A stretch of DNA of 64,000 nucleotides, from positions 3,286,001 through 3,350,000 of the forward strand of contig OY969604.1 of the NCBI GenBank assembly GCA_963701325.1, read 5' to 3'. A program made the translations under genes and the position numbers. This document shows, piece by piece, positions 58,348-64,000 of this stretch. The stretch is from Bog-756 sp963701325 (GTDB lineage Bacteria; Actinomycetota; Acidimicrobiia; Acidimicrobiales; RAAP-2). The number at the start of each line of letters is the position of its first letter. Position 1 is the first letter of the stretch. The notes beneath the pieces are model-generated. The model had not been told where the DNA came from. It saw nothing but the letters and a program-made list of their open reading frames with translations, and did no database searches.

Positions 58348-60236
58348 CGGAGCACACCCCCTTCGTCCAGGTCCGCTGTGCGGTCGTCCTCCGCCTCGTA
58401 CTCGGCCGCCTGGGCCAGTACCTCGGCGTAGAGCGGGGTCGACTCGAGCAGCTCCGCGTGGGTGCCGTCGGCCACCACCTTGTGCTGGTCGAGGAGGACC
58501 ACCCGGTCGGCGAGGGAGATGGTGGACAGCCGGTGGGCGATGATGAGGGTGGTCCGACCCTCCATCTGGACCCGCAGCCCGGCGTGGATGGTCTGCTCGA
58601 CCTGGACGTCGATGGCGCTCGTGGCGTCGTCGAGGATCATCACCGGCGGGTTGACCAGAAGGGTCCGGGCGATCGCGACCCGCTGTCGCTGGCCTCCCGA
58701 GAGGGTGTAGCCCCGCTCGCCGACCACGGTGTCGTAGCCGTGGGGCAACTGGGTGATGAAGTCGTGGGCCCCGGCCGCCCGCGCCGCGGCCTCGATCTCG
58801 TCCAGATCGGCCGAGGGCCGCCCGTAGGCGATGTTGTCACGGATGGAGACCGAGAAGAGGAACGGCTCGTCGAGGACGACTCCGACGTTGGCCCGCAGGC
58901 TGGCAAGGGTCAGGTCGCGGACGTCGTGTCCGCCGATCTCGACCGACCCGTGGCGCACGTCGTAGAAGCGGGAGACCAGTCGGGCCACGGTCGACTTGCC
59001 CGCGCCGGTCCGGCCGACGATGGCGAGGGTCTGACCGGGCGGGACGTGGAGGTCGAAGTCGGCCAGGACCAGGTGCTCGGCGTCCTCGGTGTAAGCGAAG
59101 TCCACGTGGCGGAAGCGGACGTCCCCGGCTGAGTCCACCAGGTCGATCGCGTCGGGGCTATCGGTCACAGTCGGCTGCTCGTCGAGGATCTCGTAGATCC
59201 GCTCGGCCGAGGCCGCCGCCCGTTGGCCCATCATGATGAGCATGCCGAGCATCATGAACGGCGCCTGCAGCATCAGGAGGTAGGCGTTGAAGGCCAGGAT
59301 GGCCCCGATGCCCAGCGTGCCGTGGATGACCATGTAGCCGCCGACGAGCAGGACCAGGGCCAGGCCGACCTGGGGCAGGTTCTGCACCAGCGGGGTGAAC
59401 CGGGCGCGTAGGTCGGCGTCTTTGATGTAGCCCCACTGGAGCCGATCGGCGGCGCCCGACAGGGCCCGGAGCTGCTGTTCCTCTGCGGCGAAGGACTTGA
59501 CCACCCGCACCCCGTTGACGTTCTCGTCGACGATCGTGGCCACATCGGCCAGACGCGACTGGATGATCCACGAGACGGGGAACATCGACTTCCGCATGCG
59601 CACGCCGGACCAGTAGACGAACGGCATGGTGGCCATCGCGACGAAGGCCAGGGGCACGTTGATGGTGAGCATGAAGATGAAGGCGACCACGGCGATCGAG
59701 CACTGGACCATGATGAGCGGCGCGAAGGTCATGTACATCTGCACCGACCGGATGTCCGAGTTGGCCCGTGAGATGAGCTGCCCCGACTGGACCCGGTCGT
59801 AGAAGGCGAAGGACATCTTGGTCAGGTGCTCGTAGATGATGTTGCGCAGGTCGTACTCGATTGCGTAGGCGGTCTCGAAGAGGAACAGCCGGGCGATGTA
59901 CCCGGTCACCCCGCCGACCAGCCCCAACCCTACGATCCACCAGACGTAGTGGCTGAGGGGGACCGTGTGCAGTTGGAGCGAGTTGGTGATGGCGTGGTTC
60001 AACAGGTTGGGGATCTGCACCTGGAGGACAAGACCGACGAAGGAGAGGATCAGCGACGTCGCGAAGATGCCCTGGTGGGAGCGCATCACGGGGAGGGCCC
60101 GTTTCCACCAGCTGAGGCTCGTGTCGGGGTCGATGCCGGCCCGCGGCGCACTGTTGCGGGCCGTCTCTGCGATGGGCACGAACTCGGTGCCCACCTCGGG
60201 TGGAACGCTCCGAGGTCGGAGGGTGGGTGTCCTCAT
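58344..60236 (-). CDS. ABC exporter half-transporter with degenerate ATP site (A subunit)
   Basis: The 630-residue partner has the same architecture, with Walker A VGRTGAGKST, LDEPFLFSVSIRDNIAYG, signature loop LSGGQRQRVAIARTLL, Walker B PVMILDDATSAID and H-loop IIAHRLST. The residue after the Walker B Asp is Asp instead of Glu, as in the degenerate subunit of heterodimeric exporters such as TM287/288. It would bind but hardly hydrolyse ATP in that site. The 40-residue N-terminal region is cytosolic. ATG 60236 overlaps the MarR stop by ATGA; GTG 60245 is less likely. The MarR gene controls the operon. Confidence 0.95.
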   Translation of the reverse strand: MRTPTLRPRSVPPEVGTEFVPIAETARNSAPRAGIDPDTSLSWWKRALPVMRSHQGIFATSLILSFVGLVLQVQIPNLLNHAITNSLQLHTVPLSHYVWWIVGLGLVGGVTGYIARLFLFETAYAIEYDLRNIIYEHLTKMSFAFYDRVQSGQLISRANSDIRSVQMYMTFAPLIMVQCSIAVVAFIFMLTINVPLAFVAMATMPFVYWSGVRMRKSMFPVSWIIQSRLADVATIVDENVNGVRVVKSFAAEEQQLRALSGAADRLQWGYIKDADLRARFTPLVQNLPQVGLALVLLVGGYMVIHGTLGIGAILAFNAYLLMLQAPFMMLGMLIMMGQRAAASAERIYEILDEQPTVTDSPDAIDLVDSAGDVRFRHVDFAYTEDAEHLVLADFDLHVPPGQTLAIVGRTGAGKSTVARLVSRFYDVRHGSVEIGGHDVRDLTLASLRANVGVVLDEPFLFSVSIRDNIAYGRPSADLDEIEAAARAAGAHDFITQLPHGYDTVVGERGYTLSGGQRQRVAIARTLLVNPPVMILDDATSAIDVQVEQTIHAGLRVQMEGRTTLIIAHRLSTISLADRVVLLDQHKVVADGTHAELLESTPLYAEVLAQAAEYEAEDDRTADLDEGGVLR

Positions 60237-60703
60237 CGTCCCCACCGCGCCTTGCGATAGGCCACGAGGGCCTCACGCCAGACGACCAGCCCGTCGAAGG
60301 CGCGCCGCGTCCCCTCGGGGTCGCCCGTCATTGCCACGATCTCGCGCAGGCGATCGTGGACGGCCCGGTCGGCCGCGTCGAGGACCCGGTGGCCGTCCCG
60401 GGTCAGGACGTGATCGACCCGCCGGCGGTCGGCAGCGACGGTTCGGCGCTCGACCAGGCCGCGGGTCACCAGGCCGTCGACCACAGCGGTGATGGTGGGC
60501 GGTCGCACGGCGAGCCGCTCGGCCAGGTCCGAGGAGACGGCCGAGCTCTCGTCGAGCATGCCCAGGATCCGGTACTGGGGCAGGGAGAGCTCGACGGTAC
60601 CGAGGCCGATCTCGACCTGTTTGGCCAGCCACGCGGCGGTGCGGCCGAGGGTGCGCGGGTCGTCTGCCAGGGCGGCGTCGGTCGGCCGTTCTTTGAGAGT
60701 CAC
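60233..60703 (-). CDS. MarR-family regulator of the ABC exporter operon
   Basis: The 156-residue protein has the winged-helix core SLPQYRILGMLDESSAVSSDLAERLAVRPPTITAVVDGLVTRGLVERRTVAADRRRVDHVLTRDGHRVLDAAD, with the recognition helix in AVRPPTITAVVDGLVTRG and the wing D-R-R-R-V-D. N- and C-terminal helices form the dimer. It starts at GTG 60703. Immediately before the start lies the palindrome ATAGT-TAG-ACTAT (60704-60716), a plausible autoregulatory operator. MarR proteins usually repress exporters until a toxic ligand binds. Confidence 0.93.
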   Translation of the reverse strand: MTLKERPTDAALADDPRTLGRTAAWLAKQVEIGLGTVELSLPQYRILGMLDESSAVSSDLAERLAVRPPTITAVVDGLVTRGLVERRTVAADRRRVDHVLTRDGHRVLDAADRAVHDRLREIVAMTGDPEGTRRAFDGLVVWREALVAYRKARWGR

Positions 60704-60716
60704 ATAGTTAGACTAT
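60704..60716. promoter_or_regulatory. Palindrome adjoining the MarR start, putative MarR operator
   Basis: ATAGT and ACTAT flank TAG, a perfect 5-3-5 repeat next to the GTG at 60703. Because it abuts the start codon, a bound MarR would block transcription of a near-leaderless mRNA. The core also resembles a -10 element (TAGTCT on the minus strand). Confidence 0.6.
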
Positions 60717-60798
60717 CGAAGGATCGTCGCGGGCCGTGCGCGGAGCTCCCTGGGCAGGCTTCCGCCCGCCGCCCCGGCGCGCTCGTCCGCTTGGGGTT

Positions 60799-61827
60799 CT
60801 ACCGTGCCGTCCCGAGGATCAGGTCGGTGTCGTTGTCTGCGAACGTCAGGTGCCAGTGACCCTCCGCGTCCGGTTCGGGCACGTGCATGGATCGACTGGT
60901 CATCCGGCCGCCCAGCAACCGGCCCCCGACGGTCACGGGTCGGAGGAGCCCCAGTCGGGAGAAGGTCGACCGGTGCCCCTCCGCAGCGCTCATGGCCATC
61001 AGCACCGGGACCCGTTCCGCCGACCACCGACGGCACGCCTCGCCGACCAGGACCCGTAGCGTTGTGACGTCGGCCTCGTCGACGAGGTAATCCGAAACGA
61101 TCCCGACCCGGGCGGCACCGAAGGCCTTCAGCGCGTGGCGCGGAAGGGTGCGACAGAGGAGATAGCCGATCGGCTGCCGGTGACGGCGCGCCACCAGCAG
61201 TGCATATCGACGACCGCCGGCCAGCGCCAAGTGCTGGCGGAGAGCGGCGGCGTCGCGGACCATCATCGCCGCGGCCGACCACGTGAGGTGCTCCCAGATC
61301 TCGTCGATCGGCGCAAGGTCGCCGGCGTCGTCGGCCGAGACCGTACGGTGTTCTACGTCCAACCTCGCAGTCGGTCGACCGGCCAGGGTGCGCGCCAGCG
61401 GCACCAACCCGGCGGACATCGGGAACCGACGGTCACCGACCCACCCGAGGCGACCGAACCCCACGGCAGCCGACTCCGATATAGCGCTCGTGTACATGAA
61501 CCCAGAGGTGTCCTCGCCCTTCTGGACCAACGACTGACCCAGTCCGGCGCCGGCATGACCGGGCGCCACGTACCAGTCACTCACCGTGCTGGTCGGAACC
61601 ACACGCGTGGCCAGCAGGAAGCGCACGCGCCGCTGGGCGCAGATCGCAGCCACAGCTCCTGAGGGCACGTGCTCGGCGATCCAGCAATGGGCTTGATCGT
61701 CGTTCCACCACCATCTCGCCGAGAATCGCTCTGACTCGCCTGGACCCCACAAGGCGGCTGCCAACGTCGCCAGACCGGGCCGGTCGGCTGGCACCGGGCG
61801 GCGAATGAGGTAGTCGGTTGGGGCCAA
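60799..61827 (-). CDS. GNAT-like acyltransferase of unknown substrate
   Basis: The 342-residue protein starts, as I read it, LAPTDYLIRRPVPADRPGLATLAAALWGPGESERFSARWWWN (TTG at 61827). It has SDWYVAPGHAGAGLGQSLVQKGE, a variant of the GNAT acyl-CoA pyrophosphate loop, then further strands, and a second half that may be another GNAT-like domain. It probably modifies a cell-wall or glycan intermediate, since a polysaccharide deacetylase gene lies directly upstream. The start codon lies inside a perfect 24-bp palindrome. Other in-frame starts upstream overlap the deacetylase gene. Confidence 0.7.
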   Translation of the reverse strand: MAPTDYLIRRPVPADRPGLATLAAALWGPGESERFSARWWWNDDQAHCWIAEHVPSGAVAAICAQRRVRFLLATRVVPTSTVSDWYVAPGHAGAGLGQSLVQKGEDTSGFMYTSAISESAAVGFGRLGWVGDRRFPMSAGLVPLARTLAGRPTARLDVEHRTVSADDAGDLAPIDEIWEHLTWSAAAMMVRDAAALRQHLALAGGRRYALLVARRHRQPIGYLLCRTLPRHALKAFGAARVGIVSDYLVDEADVTTLRVLVGEACRRWSAERVPVLMAMSAAEGHRSTFSRLGLLRPVTVGGRLLGGRMTSRSMHVPEPDAEGHWHLTFADNDTDLILGTAR

Positions 61828-61834
61828 CCGACTA
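61811..61834. promoter_or_regulatory. 24-bp perfect palindrome spanning a stop/start junction
   Basis: TAGTCGGTTGG and CCAACCGACTA flank GG. The right arm ends in the TAG stop (61832-61834) of the deacetylase gene read on the minus strand, and the putative TTG start (61827) of the next gene lies within it. In RNA it would form an 11-bp stem over the start codon. Confidence 0.6.
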
Positions 61835-62752
61835 GGGAGTGGGGATGGTCCTCGGACCAAACGCGCCCATCGGACGGACGTCCAGCCGGTCCTGGCGTCG
61901 CAACTCGGCCGCCTCCCCGAGGGCAACGTCGAGCACGTCCAACTGGCTCTCCAATCCGGCATAGAAGTTGGACGGGTGGAACCACAGGTGAAACAGCTCG
62001 CCGGTCTCCACCGCCCGGGTCAGCCCAGCCCGCAACTTGGCGCGGAGAGCAGCCGGCGACACGACCTTGCGCAACCCGTTCCGACCGATCAGCAACAGTG
62101 AGGACGGCAGCTCGATGAGGCCGTGATTGCGTCTGATGGGCTGCACCATGGGCGGGGCGAACGGCAGCGCCTTGTCAGCCAGGTTGACCAGCGGCCGGAG
62201 GCGGGGCGCACGCTGGCTGACCGCCTCGAGGAGACCTGCGTCCACACTGCGGAATACTTCGATCCCGACCTCGGCAACGACGTCGAGGTGCGCCACCTGG
62301 TTGCGGGGGAAGACGAGCGAGCGGAACGGTAGCCCGTGTGATTCGTGCACAGACTTGGCCCGCATCAGGTCATCGCGTACCGCCTCGGCAGAGGATTCGC
62401 CGAAATAGACGTGGCCGTAGCTGTGCGTTGCGATCTCGTGATCCACCGGGTCCTCCCGGATGGCATCGACCAGGTCCGGGGCGTACCAACAGCTGCGGTC
62501 CCCCCGGAGTCCGTCGAATCCGTGCCTGTCATCGAGCAACCGACCGACGATGGCCCAGGTGACCGGGAACTCATGGGTGCGAAACAATGCAAGCAACCGT
62601 CGGACGATCTCGCGCTCGAGGTCTGCGCATGCACGCGCATCTGCGGCGGTGACGTGATCCCACACGCCCCACAGCAGTTCGAGGTCGATGGAGATGCAGA
62701 ACGCACCCCGACCGAGCCGGATGACGTCACGCTCGGAGTGCTCTCCGGTCAC
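61832..62752 (-). CDS. Polysaccharide deacetylase (carbohydrate esterase 4-like)
   Basis: The 306-residue protein has a NodB-type core. FCISIDLELLWGVWD opens with the metal-ligand Asp (Ile-Asp-Leu-Glu), EFPVTWAIVGRLLDD gives strand 2, and HEIATHSYGHVYFGESSAEAVRDDLMRAKS carries the His-x-x-x-His metal pair (HSYGH). Later strands contain FRSLVFPRNQVAHLDVVAEVGIEVFRSVDAG. It removes N- or O-acetyl groups from polysaccharides. No signal peptide is visible, so it acts in the cytosol, probably on a nucleotide-sugar or lipid-linked glycan. GTG/ATG 62752 start; the following acyltransferase is in the same operon. Confidence 0.9.
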   Translation of the reverse strand: MTGEHSERDVIRLGRGAFCISIDLELLWGVWDHVTAADARACADLEREIVRRLLALFRTHEFPVTWAIVGRLLDDRHGFDGLRGDRSCWYAPDLVDAIREDPVDHEIATHSYGHVYFGESSAEAVRDDLMRAKSVHESHGLPFRSLVFPRNQVAHLDVVAEVGIEVFRSVDAGLLEAVSQRAPRLRPLVNLADKALPFAPPMVQPIRRNHGLIELPSSLLLIGRNGLRKVVSPAALRAKLRAGLTRAVETGELFHLWFHPSNFYAGLESQLDVLDVALGEAAELRRQDRLDVRPMGAFGPRTIPTP

Positions 62753-62838
62753 GGACCGAACCTACCAGGCCACCTTCCCACTGTCCTCGGGGGAGTCAGC
62801 AGCGGGGCTGACTCGAACGCTCCGAGATCGAGGGTGCG

Positions 62839-63927
62839 TCAGAGCCCGTCCTCCACCGTCACGGTTGCCAGCTCGGCGGCCGAGCGGCGGATTGCGTCGA
62901 GGACGGCCATGTCCTTGACGCCGTCCACGAACGTGGCCGCCTCGGGTCCCGGTGGCGACGGGCGGCCCTCAATGCGGCTCAGCAGAACCTCCGCGAGACG
63001 GGTGTAGGGGCCGAAGTCCATCCCGTGCGAGATCATGCGCTCGTAGGCGGTGGTCACCAGGCCGTCCGGCAGGGGAGGGGCCGCCCCGCTCGGGAGATCC
63101 TCCGAGACCGGCAGGGTGCGGGTGCCCCCGGCGTCGGCAACCCGTACGGTCGAACCCACCCCTTCGATCCAGGCGGTCCCGGACGACCCGACGACGCGGG
63201 TGATCACGATCGGCGGACCCAGGTCCCCAGATGTGCTCTGGAGGACCCCGACCGCACCGGACCGCATCCGGAAGTGCACGAGGAAGGCGTCCTCGGCGGC
63301 CATGCCACGGTCGGCCACGTGGGGGAGCGAGGCGCTCACCGACTCGAATTCGCCGAGCGTGACCCGGACCTGGTCGATGATCTGTGAACCGTGGGCCCCG
63401 GTCCATCCGCCGCCCTGCCCGGGGTCGGCCCACCACTCGGGGACCTCGGCGGTGGCGGCGGCGAGGAGCGGCACGTGGAGCATCACCGTGGCCATCCGCG
63501 GCTCGCCGATCTCTCCCCCGGCAACGGCCCTGGCGAGCGTTGCTTGCCCCGCGTCCCACCGGAATTCGCATCCGAGCAGGTGCACGACCCCGGCCGACTC
63601 CGCCGCGGCCAGCACGACCCGTCCCTCGTCTGCGTCTCGGGCGAACGGCTTCTCGCAGATCACGTGCTTCCCGGCGGCGATCGCCGCCAGGGCGATGGCG
63701 GCGTGGGTGTGCGGTGGCGTGGCGATGGTCACCGCGTCCACGTGATCGAGGCCGAGCGCCTGGTCGACCGAGGTCAGGGCCAGCGGGATGTCGAAGAGGC
63801 GTGCGCGGGTCTCCGTCTTGGCCCGGTCCCGGCCGACCAGAGCGATCACTTCGAAGCCGGCCGCGCGCAGGGCGCGCACGTGGGTCACACAGCCGAACCC
63901 GGTCCCGACGACCACGACCCCCTTCAT
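62839..63927 (-). CDS. Gfo/Idh/MocA-family oxidoreductase
   Basis: The 362-residue enzyme has the N-terminal Rossmann fold VVVVGTGFGCVTHVRALRAAGFEVIALVGRDRAKTETRARLFDIP, the EKP motif as HVICEKPFARD and the following HLLGCEFRWDAGQ. The C-terminal sheet includes GSQIIDQVRVTLGEFESV, which carries a His/Asp-like catalytic pair typical of the family. It reduces or oxidises a sugar, inositol or related polyol with NAD(P). It overlaps the partial upstream gene by ATGA. With the deacetylase and acyltransferase downstream it may build or recycle a modified sugar. Confidence 0.93.
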   Translation of the reverse strand: MKGVVVVGTGFGCVTHVRALRAAGFEVIALVGRDRAKTETRARLFDIPLALTSVDQALGLDHVDAVTIATPPHTHAAIALAAIAAGKHVICEKPFARDADEGRVVLAAAESAGVVHLLGCEFRWDAGQATLARAVAGGEIGEPRMATVMLHVPLLAAATAEVPEWWADPGQGGGWTGAHGSQIIDQVRVTLGEFESVSASLPHVADRGMAAEDAFLVHFRMRSGAVGVLQSTSGDLGPPIVITRVVGSSGTAWIEGVGSTVRVADAGGTRTLPVSEDLPSGAAPPLPDGLVTTAYERMISHGMDFGPYTRLAEVLLSRIEGRPSPPGPEAATFVDGVKDMAVLDAIRRSAAELATVTVEDGL

Positions 63928-64000
63928 CGGCGCTCGTCGAGGATCGCCCTCGTGGAGCGGGCCGCCATCAGCGCCGCCTCCGACGGCCCGCGCGTGTGCA
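63924..64000 (-). CDS. Partial CDS (3' end only), unknown function
   Basis: The last 25 codons read TRGPSEAALMAARSTRAILDERR and stop at the ATGA shared with the Gfo/Idh/MocA gene. The gene begins outside the window. The sequence is too short to assign. Coupling suggests it works with that oxidoreductase, for example in the same sugar pathway. Confidence 0.55.
   Translation of the reverse strand, partial: HTRGPSEAALMAARSTRAILDERR

Noticed and set aside
56569..58431. 620-codon plus-strand open frame opposite the ABC exporter gene
   Set aside because: Rich in Asp, Gly, His and Val from antisense codon bias; the conserved ABC motifs are on the minus strand.
62805..62830. T-loop-like GTTCGAGTC on the minus strand between the deacetylase and Gfo/Idh/MocA genes
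   Set aside because: The T-stem does not pair and the 86-bp gap is too short for a full tRNA with leader.
1..64000. CRISPR arrays, rRNA operons, integrases, transposases, phage genes
   Set aside because: No regularly spaced short repeats, rRNA-like stretches or recognisable recombinase motifs were seen on either strand.

Overview
The window is a gene-dense, very GC-rich chromosomal segment with no rRNA, tRNA, phage, transposase or CRISPR array that I can see. GTG and TTG starts are common, genes are often joined by 4-nt ATGA or GTGA overlaps, and there is an F420-type LLM oxidoreductase, an ECF sigma factor, MerR and MarR regulators, and many secreted proteins built from Ig-like, propeller-like or 42-residue repeats. 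Together these suggest a high-GC actinobacterium, most likely of the Acidimicrobiia. That placement is inference from gene content, not a search result.

Layout. 1-6.3 kb: a secreted 42-residue-repeat protein cut by the window edge, a lipoprotein, a GNAT acetyltransferase, a secreted metalloprotease-like protein, NAD-dependent formate dehydrogenase, and an Nmad3-type protein (putative nucleotide modification). 6.3-12.9 kb: small housekeeping genes (YjbR-like, SRAP/YedK DNA-crosslink protease, UbiA prenyltransferase), lipoproteins, a frameshifted hotdog thioesterase and a frameshifted secreted phosphoesterase. 13.1-16.6 kb: a translationally coupled pair of secreted proteins, a seven-repeat VSC-x5-C protein and an arylsulfotransferase-like protein. 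16.7-22.7 kb: a large membrane protein, an ECF sigma/DUF4349 pair, a TauE/SafE permease and a beta-lactamase-fold hydrolase. 22.8-32 kb: oxidoreductase and acyl-CoA metabolism genes (SDRs, DapB-like dehydrogenase, NTF2-like proteins, acyl-CoA dehydrogenase, TesB-like thioesterase, F420 LLM oxidoreductase) with tag (3-methyladenine DNA glycosylase), pdxH and a class V PLP enzyme.

32-44.5 kb: hypothetical and membrane proteins, a PemK/MazF-like protein with an N-terminal extension, a second coupled pair of secreted Ig-like proteins closed by a strong terminator hairpin, an FtsH-like AAA protease, a lipoprotein, and an operon MFS exporter - MerR - dienelactone hydrolase - DUF6295 preceded by two perfect 8-6-8 dyads. 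44.6-51.2 kb: a two-gene AddAB/RecB-like helicase-nuclease operon. 51.3-55.2 kb: a methyltransferase, a decayed duplicate of part of it, and a stretch of visibly lower GC with a DUF1003-like protein, a VOC protein, a membrane protein and a sulfotransferase. 55.2-64 kb: NYN-like and TMEM175-like genes, a MarR-controlled heterodimeric ABC exporter whose two ATP sites are asymmetric, a GNAT-like protein, a polysaccharide deacetylase and a Gfo/Idh/MocA oxidoreductase.

Five genes carry an apparent single-base frameshift, two of them at six-base G/C homopolymers. This may reflect a draft assembly or real decay. The most interesting items are the two coupled operons of repetitive exported proteins that share a C-rich module, the stacked dyads before the MFS/MerR operon, the MarR site abutting its own start codon, and the unusual FtsH-like and PemK-like proteins.
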